From Cryptomeria japonica (Eukaryota > Streptophyta > Pinopsida > Cupressales > Cupressaceae), in the NCBI RefSeq assembly GCF_030272615.1, contig NC_081410.1, forward strand, positions 189,185,619-189,243,618: a DNA stretch of 58,000 nucleotides. The letters are read 5' to 3'. The notes beneath the pieces were generated by a model. It was not told where the DNA came from and made no database searches. It worked only from the letters and a program-made list of their open reading frames with translations. Position numbers and translations under genes: made by a program. Below, piece by piece: positions 11,187 through 22,400 of the stretch. Each line of letters begins with the position of its first letter. Position 1 is the first letter of the stretch.

Positions 11187-12180
11187 ATGAGTCCTCATAA
11201 ATTTCCACCTTTAACTCCACATAATTATGCATCATGGAAAATTAAAGTATGGAGCAAATTAATGGAAAAAGGTCTCACGCATTACATAGATGGAACAATA
11301 GCAACACCATCTGATCCTAAGGTTGATCCTAATTCTCAGTTAGAATGGCTCACTAATAATTGCATGGCTCTTGGAACTTTGTGCAAGTATGTATCAGATG
11401 ACCTCATCTTTCATATTGAGAAGTGTACTACAATCAAAGATGCTTGGGATATGTTTCAGAAATTGTATGGTCAAGTTGATGAAATTAGAGGTTATAAGAT
11501 TGACAATGAGCTCACCAACTTGGATCCCAAGAGTTTTGATACAATCCAAGATTATGTCACCAAAGAAAATGAGCTAAGAGCAAAGCTTAAGGATTGTGGA
11601 ATTGACAAAAGGGATGCTTAGTTGATATTCAACTTGTTGGACAAGCTTGCACCAGAATATGTAGCATTTGTGTCTAGCTTCCAAACTCATCGTTTGATAG
11701 TGGGGAGTTCCTATGTTATGCCTTCATTTGATGCTTTCACATAAATGTTGATATTGGAACAATCTAAGTTGTTGAACATGGGGCTTCTCAAGTCTTCAAA
11801 GTCCAAGGCTTTGGTGGCTAATCAAGGGAATCAAGGAGGTCAAGGCAAAGATTCCAACAAGAAGAAGAAGCACTCTACGTCAAAGCCACAACAGGAAAAA
11901 GGACAATCATCCTCTCCATCACAAGGCGATGTTTCATCCTCTTCCAAGAAGGGGACACCACCTAAGAAGGATAAACCAACTTGTGCATATTGCAAGAAGT
12001 ATGGTCATGATGAGCATCGATGCCCCACCAAGCAAGTTGATGAGTTGAAAAATCTTCTTAAGAAAAACAACATCAACTTGCCATCCACCTACACAAATAA
12101 GGATTCATCTCCTTCCTCTTCCTCACAGTCTAAGGGAAAAGGGCAAGCATTTGTGGCTACAAAAGGTTCTTCACAGTAGT
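11187..12180 (+). pseudogene. gag: Copia A Gag with CCHC zinc knuckle
   Basis: The chosen ATG at 11187 opens MSPHKFPPLTPHNYASWKIK, the usual copia Gag start; the upstream in-frame extension to 11115 lies in a G-rich leader. The UBN2/gag region runs to a TAG at 11619 and continues in frame (LIFNLLDKLAPEYVAFVSSF) to about 11740. A basic Lys/Ser/Gln-rich linker follows, then a perfect CX2CX4HX4C knuckle (CAYCKKYGHDEHRC, 11982-12023). Gag packages element RNA, and the knuckle binds nucleic acid. A TAG at 12177-12179 separates Gag from the protease. The two stops and a non-ATG gap make it inactive. Confidence 0.9.
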
Positions 12181-15100
12181 GGATACTTGACTCGAGTGCC
12201 TCATATCACATGGGTTCTACAAAGGAGCAATTTTCTTCATTGGAGCCATCTAAGGTACCTCACATTTACATAGGTGATGATACACAAGTAGAGGTTGAAG
12301 GGAAAGGTTCAGTTGACATGGATGATGGAACATTTGAGAATGTTCTCTATGTTCCTAACTTGTCTACCAACCTTCTCTCTATCTACCAAATCACTCACTA
12401 TGGGAATGGGAAAAAGGTTGAGTTTACACCTGATTCAGTTGTGGTAAAGGAACTTGATGATGATGCCTTGGTAGCCATGGGACAAGTCAATGACAACTCA
12501 AGGCTTTATTCACTCTCCCACTTTGTGCCAAGTTCACCTTTTGGGGCCTTGCTTACTCATTCAAATTCAGAAAGTAAGCTATGGCATGAGCGGTTTGGTC
12601 ACTTCAACTACCGCTATCTTCAGCAGCTCAGCACTCAAGACATGGTCACAGGTCTACCTCGAATTAGTTTTTCAAAGGGTGTATGTTCAGGTTGTTCCAT
12701 GGGCAAGCATCCCGAGGAGAAGTTTGATAAGGGGAAAGCTTGGAGAGCTTTGGAAGTTCTTCAACTTGTTCATTTCGATGTAGCAGGTCCATTTCCAACA
12801 CCTTCATTCAGAAAGACCCGCTATGTCCTCACCTTCATTCATGACTACTCCCACTTCACTTGGGTCTACCTTCTCATTCATAAGAGTGAAGTATTTGATA
12901 GATTTTAGGACTTCAAGACTCGTATGGAGAAGCAACTGGGAAAGTGGTCAATATTCTTCGTATAGATAATGGAAAGGAATATGTGAACAAGAGACTTGAG
13001 GATTTTTATACATTTGAGGGGATTGATCTTCAACATTCTATTGCATACACTCCACAACAGAACGGAGTTGAAGAATGCAAGAATAGAACTCTCAAAGAAA
13101 TGGCTAGTTGTATGATACATGCACATTCTCTTGATCCCACCTTTTGGGCAGAGGCTATAAGTTGTGCCACACACATCCAGAATCAAGTTCCTCACAAAGC
13201 TTTGCAAGGTATTACTCCTTTTGAGGCTTGGGTTGGTAGGAAACTGATTGTTAGATATTCCAAAGTCTTTGGGTGTCCAGCATGGGCTCGCATACCTCTG
13301 CAAAAACGCAAGGCATTGGAACCACAGAGTAGGCCTTGCATATTTGTTGGATATCCTGAGGGTGTTAAGGCATATAGATTGATGGATCCTGAGACACATG
13401 AGGTGTTCATTGAGAGGAGTGTTCACTCTGAGGAAATCTCACCTAGCTTAGCCTCTCTACCTCCTCCACCTTCCTCCATTGTGGATAGTCATGTTAGTAA
13501 TTCAAATTATGAGACTCCTTCAACTCTGACTTTGTAGGGTCCACTTGCAATTGAGGAGCCTCGTTCTCCACCTCCACCTAGACCTCCTTGGGATTGACAG
13601 ACACTTGAGTCCACGGGTTCTCTTGTTGGGGGTCTTTTCAATACACGGAGAACTTGATCACGACATCAAGATCTTCCACATGAATTCATTACTACCGCTT
13701 CTCCATATACATTTTAGGAAGCATCAGGGGTTCCTGAGTGGGACCAAGCTTTGGAGGAAGAGTATAGTTCCTTGATGAGGAACAACACATGGGATTTAGT
13801 CCATCTCCCTAAGGGGATAAAGATGGTTCGATGTAATCGCATCTATCGAACCAAGTTTGCAGCAAATGATAGTGTAGATAAGTATAAGGCTCGGCTTTTT
13901 GCGAAAGGTTTCTCTCAGATTCCAGGTGTTGACTATTCTAAGACCTTTGCGCCCGTAACCAAGATGAACTCCATTCACTTGACACTTGCTATTGTTGTAG
14001 CTCATGGTTGGGTTGTACATCAGATGGATGTGAAGAGTGCTTTTCTTCATGGTGATCTTGATGAGGAGATTTATATGGAGCAGCCACAGGGTTTCATCCA
14101 GGATACTTCCTTGGTTTGCAGACTAAGGAAATCTCTCTATGGCCTTAAGCAAGCACAGAGGGCTTGGTATGCGAAGATGGATTCCTTTCTTCTCTTAGCA
14201 AAGTTCACCAGGTGTCATTCTGATCCGAATGTCTACATTTTGCGATAGGATGACTCTCACTTGATACTTGTGCTCTGTGTTGATGATATGATCATTACAG
14301 GGAGCACCACATCCATCATTAGCATGGTCAAATCTGCTTTGCATGACAGATTTGCTATGACTGACTTGGGTCTTTTGCACTACTTTCTTGGGATAGAGAT
14401 TCAACAGTCACCTTCCAGGATTACACTATCGCAGCCCAAGTATGCTCTTGATCTACTTGCACACTTTCATATGGCTGATTGTAAGCCTGCACTGACTCCC
14501 TTTCTTTCAGGAGTCAAGCTTGAGGCTCAGTGTTCTTCTCCACCAGTTGATGCCACATTGTATCGTCAGCTTGTGGGTAGTCTCATCTACTTGACTCATA
14601 CACGCCCTGATATTTCATTTACAGTTGGCATGGTTTCCCGCTTCATGTGTGAGCCACATGAGCTTCATTGGAAAGCCACCAAATGCATCCTTCATTACAT
14701 CTAGGGTACACATCACTATGGGATTCACTATGCAACAGGCACAGGACTTTGCTTGGTTGGTTACACATACTCTAATTGAGTTGGCGATCTTGATGACCAT
14801 AAGTCTACTTTTGGTTACAGTTTTCACCTTGGTTCAGGCCCCATTTGTTGGCAGAGCAAGAAGCAGCATGCTATTGCTCTTTCTTTGACTGAGGCTGAGT
14901 ATCAAGGAGATGTTAACGCAGCGACTGAGACCATTTGGCTTCAGTATATTCTCACAGAGTTTGGGTTCACCACTCCATGGCCGACAGTTCTAGATTGCGA
15001 CAATCAGAGTACTATTGTAATCTCGAAGAACCCGGTCCAGCACCAACGGACCAAACACATTGAGATTCATATGCACTATATTCGAGAGCTGATTCAGGAG

Positions 15101-15190
15101 CAGCTCATTGATTTGTAGTATTGTCCTACAACGGAGCAGGTTGCAGACATATTCACCAAACCTTTCACCGAGAGTAAGTTCCAACAGTTG
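12181..15190 (+). pseudogene. pol: Copia A Pol (protease, integrase, RT, RNase H)
   Basis: The protease starts just after the stop with WILDSSASYHMG; the usual D-S/T-G triad reads D-S-S. The pre-integrase zinc region (LWHERFGHFNY...CSGCSMGK) is at about 12578-12715. The integrase core has VHFDVAGP (about 12770), then a stop at 12907 and a frameshift, then LRIDNGKEYVN and QQNGVEECKNRTL (about 12955-13095), so all three acidic residues remain. RT runs from about 13751 to 14710 with QMDVKSAFLHGDL, SLYGLKQA and L-C-V-D-D-M (catalytic DD at 14282-14287). RNase H (LTEAEYQ, DNQSTI, RTKHIEI) ends near 15190 with ADIFTKPF. Stops lie near 13537, 14248, 14704, 14779 and 15118. Confidence 0.92.
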
Positions 15191-15201
15191 TGAGCTCTCT
15201 T

Positions 15202-15507
15202 GGGGGTGCGAGATGTATCATTAGGGGGGGTCAGCTGACTTCTCCTTCCTCTCTTATGGGGGGGACTTTTTCCTCTTTGAGGTTTTGTCCTTCTTCTTTG
15301 AGAGTTCTTTTGTACATTCATCTCTCTTTTGGGGGGGAGTTTTTTCCATTGGGTTTTCTCCCTTTCTCCATTTGTGAGAGATTGCATTGCATAGTTTTGC
15401 TTGCATTTGCATATTGTACATGGGTACCTATCATGGCCTAGTAGTTGGTACCCATCTTGCATTGTTGACTTGAGTCTTCATTCCCTTAAGTTGCACTTAA
15501 GGGGGGG
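15202..15507 (+). repeat. Series of G5-G7 polypurine tracts before the 3' LTR
   Basis: G runs at 15202-15206 (5), 15224-15230 (7), 15258-15264 (7), 15331-15337 (7) and 15501-15507 (7). The last one, CACTTAAGGGGGGG, abuts the 3' LTR and is the expected primer for plus-strand synthesis. Two of the upstream tracts share the context G7-A-C/G-T5-6-CC. Matching runs of 7 and 8 Gs occur in the 5' leader at 11100-11106 and 11127-11134. Confidence 0.8.
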
Positions 15508-15953
15508 TGTCGGTGTAAATAATTATTCATTATGGATATTATTACACTTTACTTAAGTTAACTTAGGATAATGCATCTCTTCGTAGTTTGGATTTGAGAC
15601 ACTTAGGGAAGTGTGCACATAGGGATAGAGCTTGTAGGAGAAATTCCACCTTTTGTGGTCTTATTTTGTAGTTACACTCCACATTCGGTGGGTCATCCAC
15701 CTCTTGTGGAATATTATATTATTTCTCCTACCTACCCCTAGTATTTCTTACCTACCCTTGTTTCTCATTGAGCCACATGTCATGATTGTGTGCTCGTACA
15801 TCCATATGGCCTTGCCTATATAAGCAGGCCTATATTCATTGTATTGGGAATCCAATTGATTATTTGTATATTGATGAGATTACAGTTTTTTCTTGTCATT
15901 CTATTGTCTCTCTTTATGATTTTCATTGTGCCCTTGATCTTGGCAAAATCTCA
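15508..15953 (+). repeat. 3' LTR of copia A
   Basis: Partner of 9785-10226. Starts TGTCGGTGTAAATAATTATT right after the G7 tract and ends CTTGGCAAAATCTCA. Small indels and point changes separate it from the 5' LTR. Confidence 0.93.
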
Positions 15954-16497
15954 CAAATGGCTAGTTGGAGATTTCTTCTCTTGCAGAGTGATTTCATGAC
16001 TTAGGGATCTAATTGGCACCATGCTTGATGTTCTTAGGCTCTTGTTTGGCCTTCCTTGGTGGTCCACACTTTGTTATTGTCTTTGGCAAAGAATATCTTC
16101 ACGTTTTTGGGTCTAACCTATTTACACATTTCATTTTTCCTATCTTGGAGAATGCAATCTTTTGTGGCTAACCTGGATGCAATCCGGATGCTATAAATAT
16201 TGTTGTATTTGATATATAGGGGGGGAAGTGAATATAGATAATGATTTATATTTATGATTTATAATTTGAAATTTTCTGGAGGTTCGGATGGATCATTTTT
16301 TGGAACGTAAGTTGTAATAAGGCATGTAAGCATGTATGTTTGCCCGCATGTTTCTGACTAATTTATATTGAATCTATGATATTGTGGATGTCTAATTGTG
16401 CATTTTCTACCGTCTATGTCATTGATTTCATTGTGTTTCTCTTGCTACATGATCCAAAATGTTCTCTTTGAGAACCCTCCAGAACATGGTTGTGCCA
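15954..16497 (+). repeat. 3' LTR of the gypsy element, distal part
   Basis: Resumes at ATGGCTAGTTGGAGATTTCT and matches 6941-7475 to the terminal CATGGTTGTGCCA. Together with 9514-9784 it makes about 815 bp, against 804 bp for the 5' LTR. Confidence 0.87.
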
Positions 16498-19400
16498 GTA
16501 GTAAAGAAGAGAAAGGTCTCAAAAATTCATGCACTTCAAGTTCCAAAAGGAGAATTTCAATGATGAGGCAAAGTTAGTTTTTCCCCTGCCATTGGGAATT
16601 CAATGTATGGATAGAGAGGATGATGTGTGCATGATAATATAGTCTAGTGAATAATTTATGACAGTGATTATGTGGGGTGTGTAAATGTTTATTTTATCAT
16701 GGGTAAATAAGAAAATAGTTTCCTAACAGATGTATTTCCATCCTTTGTCACCATCTTTGATAATGAAGTTACTAATATTTATTTGCAAGAGAGTGGCCTT
16801 ATTTTTCTAATAAAGATTACATCAACATAAGTGAAGACAAGGTATTTGGTTTTCCATTGTCCCCAAGGTGAGGGAAAATCATAAAAATATTTCCTATTTA
16901 ATTAAGGCTTTATTTCTTGTAGAATGGATGAAAATGTTCCTAAGTTTGAGTGTTTCATTTGATCCCAACATATATATCTTGCAATATTGTTGAGAAACAA
17001 AAAAATCTTCAAATTGATGATAAACCAACTACTTGAGTTTTTCTATGATTAAGATTCATTTATTTTAGTTTGATTTTCTAGAAGATGTACTTACTTGTGT
17101 AGATCAACTCAATAATATTTTTATGTTCCTTATGAACTGGAGGTGTTTTCCTTTTTCCTCAATTCACCCATGGAGGATAGAAGGTATGAAAATACCATAT
17201 TTTATTTTTAGGTTGACCAATGTTTTCAAATCTTTCCCCAACTACTATAGAAAAAGATGATTTTGTGAAAAGAAATATGTAGGTGAGTATTTTGTGGTTG
17301 CCTTGCAATGAAATGAAATAATGGGGATAGCCTTCACTCTTTTAGAGGAAATCATCATTAGGATTAAGGTGAAATCTACCTTGTAATCCAATGTCATATT
17401 GCATGAATCCAACATCCTTCGAAAGTGTTCTAAGGCACCTAGGGTGTATGCAAAAATATTTTATAATATTTATTCTCATTAAATTGTTTATAATACATTC
17501 ATAAGAGATGATGGGTTCCATTAGTATAAATAAAGGTAGGTTGTGAACATAATTATTTAATACTATTTTCCCTGCATGTGGATACCTAAATGGGATAATT
17601 AATGACATGGGAGGAGCACAAATGCTTTTTCTTTGGTCTTATCCAAGAGGGTACTTGGAAGAGGCAATAAGTGTCTCTTGATATTCTACCATTTATTACA
17701 TTTATGTAATGTTTATCTTCCATGTTTGGGTGCCCAAGTTGGAGGGAAAGTATTGGAGCCAAATTTGGTATCCTTTCAACATTTGTGAAGGTAACTCAAG
17801 GGTTGGGTTCATTTGGAATGAAGAGAATTTTTTGAACTCCTTGTTTGGTGATTTTGGAGCTCTTGTAATTCTATATAAACAACTCTTTAGATGTAGAATT
17901 CATGAGAAATAGTTGAATCTAGAGTTACTCTATAATAAAAAGGACAAATGGGAGGCATGAGGAGGTTGTTAAAAAGTTCATGGGTATTTCCATGTTGGAG
18001 GTAAATAAGATAATGGAAGTGAATAAATTTTAATCACATTTATTTGTTGATATTGCATACTTGGGCTCTCTTCTTCCTGGAATTTATTCTTGCAAGGGTT
18101 TCTCCATGTAAATATTATGTTATGTGATGTTCTTGTTTTGTTGATTTGTGCCTATTTGTTTCTGTTCTATGGTGATGATTTTATTTATTTATTGTTGTTA
18201 TGAATTTAAATGAGTTAGTGTTAATAAGCATGATATGAAGGCTTATTTTTAAGCATCATTGCCTAGAATAATTTAATCATGGTTATTCCATATCAAGGAA
18301 ACTTAATTCTATATTTTTATTTAAGTTTTAGATTTTCATGTTGTAGTCATCCAAGCTTGTGTTTCATCCTTTAATTGGTTTATTGGATGGATATTGTTTC
18401 ACAACCTTTGGTATTGAACTTGTATATTTCTCAACAATCATAAGTTGATGCACATAGATATAAGGCCTCATTTCATACAACGAGGTAATAATGATAGTTT
18501 TTGTTTGGGGGATATCAAATCCTTCAATAGGATTGCCTTTGATACATGCAAGTAGAGGTGGTAGTTTGCACATGGCCAAGTGCCATGGATATTCATGCAA
18601 GGTGTCCCCTATAAATGAATCATTCATGTGTAGCCATATCTTCAATGTTTGTTATAGCTTCATGTCATTAGTTTCAATTTATTGTTTCTCTTTGTATATA
18701 TTGTGTTTTTTTCTATATATTGTTGTCTTTACATAGTCGCAACCCTTGTCTTTCATGATGAGGTGTGTGTTAGTCTCGGTCTTTTTTTTTTTTTTGCTCC
18801 ACTCTTGAAGATCTAAATTCATGTTGTGCCTAGAAGTCACACACTCCCAACTAGAGCCAATTTTGGCACCTAATTTTTTTGTCTTGTTTTGGCCTATTTT
18901 TCTCTAAAGGTTTGCATTATTATTTTGATTAACCTAGTTTTATAATTGATTTTAGAGATTGTAAATGGGCTAAGCATGCTTAGATTTCATACACCTTTTT
19001 ATGTTTTAGTTAAATACCCAAATTGAAATAATACAAAATGGTTGTGGAAAGTTATTGAAGTGGCAAATTTATGGAGGTATCCATCCCAACACGTCTTTCT
19101 TATCACTCTAGAAATACCTAGTGCCTTGTGAATTTTTCTAAGTGATGAGTTTGTCAACCCATCAAACTATCAAGGTTTATTTTCCACTCATACTACTTAT
19201 TTGGTCTTCCTGATATCCAAAGTATGAATGTTGAAGCTACCTAAGTCTTGTTTTTATAAGGATTTTTAACTATTGGTGTTCCTCTTACTTTTTTATCATT
19301 TTTGGTCATCCCTAACCCCTAAAGGTTGAAATTATTCATTAGTTTAAGACCTTTATTTGTCAAACTTTTAAAATATTTCTTCCATTCATCCCTTGGTGCC

Positions 19401-19925
19401 TATTCCCTTGATTCCCCAACTCTCTAACCCTCAAATTGTAAGACTTTTTTTATCCATCCTTCCTTCCCTATCAAACTGGTCATCTAGGTCATACCCCCCC
19501 CCCCAAAAAAAAAGTTTGACATTGAAATTCCCTCTACCTATTTTAATTTTTGGATTTTCTTATTCCCTTCTACCACTTTTCACATTCCTCAAGTGGTATC
19601 TCTAGTCCTCGATCCTTAACATTTACCTTGACCCTTTTCAAATTCTTTAAAGTCCTTTAGATTTTTGAGCTTCCCCTTGCCTTCCTACCATCCTTAATAA
19701 TTTGAATCTTTACCTTTCCTCTTGATGATGACATGATGATCACATCCCTCTTGTTTATGTCATTCATATAGAGAAATCATCCTCCATGACATCATCATCC
19801 TTTCACAACTTCACACTTTCATCTACCTTTCTACTATGAATTTGTTGTACTCTAATAGTTTGTTGTTCATCTAATGGCATCATGTTGACATCATTTCCCC
19901 TTTAGATTTTCTGAGAGTCATGCCC
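16498..19925. other. Unclassified old sequence between two insertions
   Basis: No gene is supported. It contains a T15 run near 18782, a C11-A9 junction near 19493-19512, and overlapping short ORFs on both strands. The longest candidate is 93 codons on the minus strand (18364-18645, with IGDTLHEYPWHLAMCKLPPL). I do not recognise it, and the opposite strand is equally open. Under the nesting model this is interior sequence of the ancient element flanked by the repeats at 4619-5640 and 27190-28795. Confidence 0.5.
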
Positions 19926-19930
19926 TCCTA
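19926..19930. repeat. Target-site duplication, left (copia B)
   Basis: TCCTA directly before the 5' LTR; the identical TCCTA is at 27078-27082. Confidence 0.9.
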
Positions 19931-21289
19931 TGTTGGCATTTGCATAAATATTGCATTAATGAAATGTTAAGTTTTTATTGATTTCAATTAACCGGTAATG
20001 ATATTGTTATAATGTTCTTTTGTAACCGGTAGGAAGAACTAGTGAAGGGAACTGTAACCTGTAGGTAAGTTTGTGGAGTAAACCAGTATTGCTAAGTATT
20101 AGAGAGTTGAACCGGTAAACCATACATGTTGATTTGATAAACCTAACCGATTAAGTTTGGTGAATTGGTTATATCGGTTTATGATTTGATGATGAGTGAT
20201 AATGATTGACACGTATGCATATTGTATGACGAGAGTTTTAAAGTGTTTTTGACTCATTGAGATAATGGTTTTTATCTTGGGAATGAGCAAATATATTGCA
20301 TGTAATGCAAAGCATGTGATGAGTTACTGAGTTCGATGAAGCGGTGATCAAGGAGTGGTTGAAGATTCTTGAATGATGTGCAAAGATTGTTATGTAATCC
20401 AACGGTCATACATGAACCGACTTGTTTATAATCTCTATAAGAGAATTAGGTTTTTGTTGTGTTATTGACCTAATTGATTTGTTTATAAGGTCGATGAATT
20501 ATTTTGTTTAGTGTGTTGGCAAAGTTTTAGTTAAGTGTATGGTTGAAAAACCGGATGATTTATCGGCAGTTTGAGTAAAGGTAGATAGGAGCATGAAAAG
20601 GATTTGAACAAGCAAGTGTAGTGCTATTCAAATAGATCAACAAACCCTTGTTGTTTTCTAACAATTACAATAGTAAAATCCCCTAACCGGGTAAGCTCTA
20701 ACAAGCTTGGTGTTATTCAAATCTTCTAACCATGTGGTCCATTAGCTTGGATTTCAAATCCTCTACCGAGGCTACTCCTCATAGGGTATTGCTTCTAACA
20801 AGGCATTATAGTCAATCCCTTAACTAGGTGGTCCCTACCAGGATTTGTTCTTAACAGGCTTGGCTCCTAACAGGGTGAACTTCAGAAGAGTTCAGATAGT
20901 TATCTTGTGAGTCTCATCTCACTGTGGTGAATGTTTTTGTGGTTATGTTTTCTATGGTGGATTAACAACTTAATTCACTTTGATATGTCATGATAACCGA
21001 TAGCAATCTGAAATGAGGTTTTACTTATGTTAAGTAAATGTATTTGGATGTTTGTGAGTTTCAAGTTTTTTATTGTTATTGGTTCTAACAGTCAACCGGT
21101 TTAACTTGACAATTTATTCTAATAGTGATATTGCATTTATAGTTCAGTGATTTAACTTGTTAGTTTAAAGATTACTTTGAGAGGTTGTTTGAAGAGTTAG
21201 GTGAAATTTTATCAGTTTTTCTATCTATTGATTCACCCCCCCCCCCCCTCAGTAGTTGATCAAATCCTTATTATTTCATCATACCATCA
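19931..21289 (+). repeat. 5' LTR of copia B
   Basis: Starts TGTTGGCATTTGCATAAATA and ends ATCATACCATCA. It contains many ACCGGT/AACCG motifs, degenerate CTAACAGG/TAACAAG repeats at about 20690-20885, and a 14-C tract at 21236-21249 near the end. There is no coding sequence. Confidence 0.95.
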
Positions 21290-21290
21290 A

Positions 21291-21303
21291 TTGGTATCAA
21301 AGC
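21291..21303 (+). other. Primer-binding site of copia B
   Basis: TTGGTATCAAAGC directly after the LTR; initiator-Met tRNA type, with AAAGC in place of AGAGC. Confidence 0.85.
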
Positions 21304-21360
21304 AACTCATGTCCTCTAAGGTCTAAGCCTAATAGCTTGAGGTAAAGATCTTGTATTAAC

Positions 21361-22400
21361 ATGATGAAGAAGGAAGGTCTGAAGTTTAACAGAGAGAACT
21401 ATAGAGTATCGAGTGATAGAATGAAAATTTATATCAAGAATCTTGAAAATAAATAATAGGAACATGTTAATACTCAATATGTTGCACCTAGTGGGATTAT
21501 GACTGATGATCAGAAGAAAGAGCAACAAGAAAACAACCAAGCACTGGAGGCTATTATCAGTTCTTTGTCTAATGCAAAATATGTTGATGTTCATGGTTTG
21601 GAGACTACACATGAGGTATGGAAGAAACTTGAAGAGATTTATAGCGGTGATGAATATATGAAGATTGCCAAGGAAGAGAGTCTAAGAGGAAAGTTTAATG
21701 GCATGCAGATGGCTAAAGGTGAGAATATCCAACAATATGGTCAGAGGATAAAAGAGATAGTTGGAGAGATCAAGAGTGTTGGTGATAAAGTGGAAGATGC
21801 CATATTGGTTAGTAAGGTGTTGAGAACCCTTCTATCAGTCTATCCTATCCGAGTTGCAGCCATTCAGGAGCTAAAGTCAATTGACAAAAACAAGGTAACC
21901 CTTGACTCCATCATTGGTAAGCTTACTACTTTTGAATTAAATGGTTATGATGGTAGTATTCAGAAATCTAAATCAACATTTAGAGCTTTAGTTTATAACC
22001 CATCTATGAGGAAAAGTAGAGATGTCAATCATTGTCATGAATCTAGATCCAGCAGAGAAATTGATGATGAAGACAATTTGGTTGAGCTTGAAGCATTGTT
22101 GGCCAAGTGATTTCCCAGAGGTACTTGTAAATACAAAGGTAAATTACCTTTGAAATGTTTTGCATGCAAAAAGATTAGACACATTGCAGCTAACTGTCCT
22201 AATGGTGAAAATGAGCACAAGCGAGAGAAGTTCAAGAAGTACAAAGGAAAAGGAAAAAGAGATTGTCTTATTGCAGTTGATGGTGGTATCACTGATGAGG
22301 AATCTGAAGGTGATGCTAATGAAGACATTGTCTTTGTAGTCATTAAAGAGGAGACATTTGATCAGAAGGCTTTAGTTTCTCGCATGGATAACTCTGATGA
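21361..22400 (+). pseudogene. gag: Copia B Gag with zinc knuckle
   Basis: An ATG at 21361 opens MMKKEGLKFNRENYRVSS, then two stops (about 21453) and a continuous UBN2-type Gag frame at 21499-22110 (THEVWKKLEEIYSGDEY, SLRGKFNGMQMAKGENIQQY, LVSKVLRTLLSVYP). A TGA follows at 22108. The knuckle CFACKKIRHIAANC is at 22156-22197, spaced CX2CX4HX4C with all ligands present. The domain order and the motif WKKLEEIYSGDE are typical of plant copia. It is related in type, though not closely, to the Gag fragment at 2034-3311. Confidence 0.9.

Larger units (their letters stand above)
9785..15953 (+). mobile_element. Full-structure Ty1/copia element nested in the gypsy LTR (copia A)
   Basis: The LTRs are 9785-10226 (442 bp) and 15508-15953 (446 bp), both beginning TGT(T/C)GGT(C/G)TAAATAA and ending AAAATCTCA. 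The primer-binding site (GGTATCAGAGCC) follows the 5' LTR and a polypurine tract ending in seven Gs precedes the 3' LTR. The domain order is gag, zinc knuckle, protease, integrase, RT, RNase H, which defines Ty1/copia. No clean target duplication is visible: TAACG precedes and CAAAT follows. The coding region has several stops and at least one frameshift. The element is younger than the gypsy element it interrupts. Confidence 0.93.
6672..16497 (+). mobile_element. Ty3/gypsy LTR element lacking RT-INT, split by a copia insertion
   Basis: Two LTRs starting TGATGTA(G/A)GA lie at 6672-7475 and, interrupted, at 9514-9784 plus 15954-16497. The flanks ATAGT (6667-6671) and GTAGT (16498-16502) look like a 5-bp target duplication with one change. 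The internal region is only about 2.0 kb. It encodes remnants of gag, a zinc knuckle and protease, then a charged spacer, then the 3' LTR; no RT, RNase H or integrase motif is present. It is either an internally deleted copy or a member of a non-autonomous gag-protease family. The copia element at 9785-15953 inserted into its 3' LTR at the position equivalent to 6940/6941 of the 5' LTR. Confidence 0.85.

Noticed and set aside
9780-15960. A clean target-site duplication for copia A
   Set aside because: The bases before 9785 (TAACG) and after 15953 (CAAAT) do not match, and the equivalent uninterrupted site (GAGCTTAATGGCTAG near 6940) does not fix an original 5-bp sequence. The insertion itself is still clear from the split LTR.
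18364-18736. Paired opposing ORFs (93 and 81 codons) as real genes
   Set aside because: They overlap on opposite strands in an old repeat without start context, domain or conservation evidence; at most one could be a decayed fragment.
21236-21249. C14 tract and the C11-A9 junction at 19493-19512 as functional signals
   Set aside because: Homopolymers in AT-rich repeats vary in length and may include sequencing error. The 3' LTR of copia B has a short CCCCCT run in place of C14 (27028-27034).
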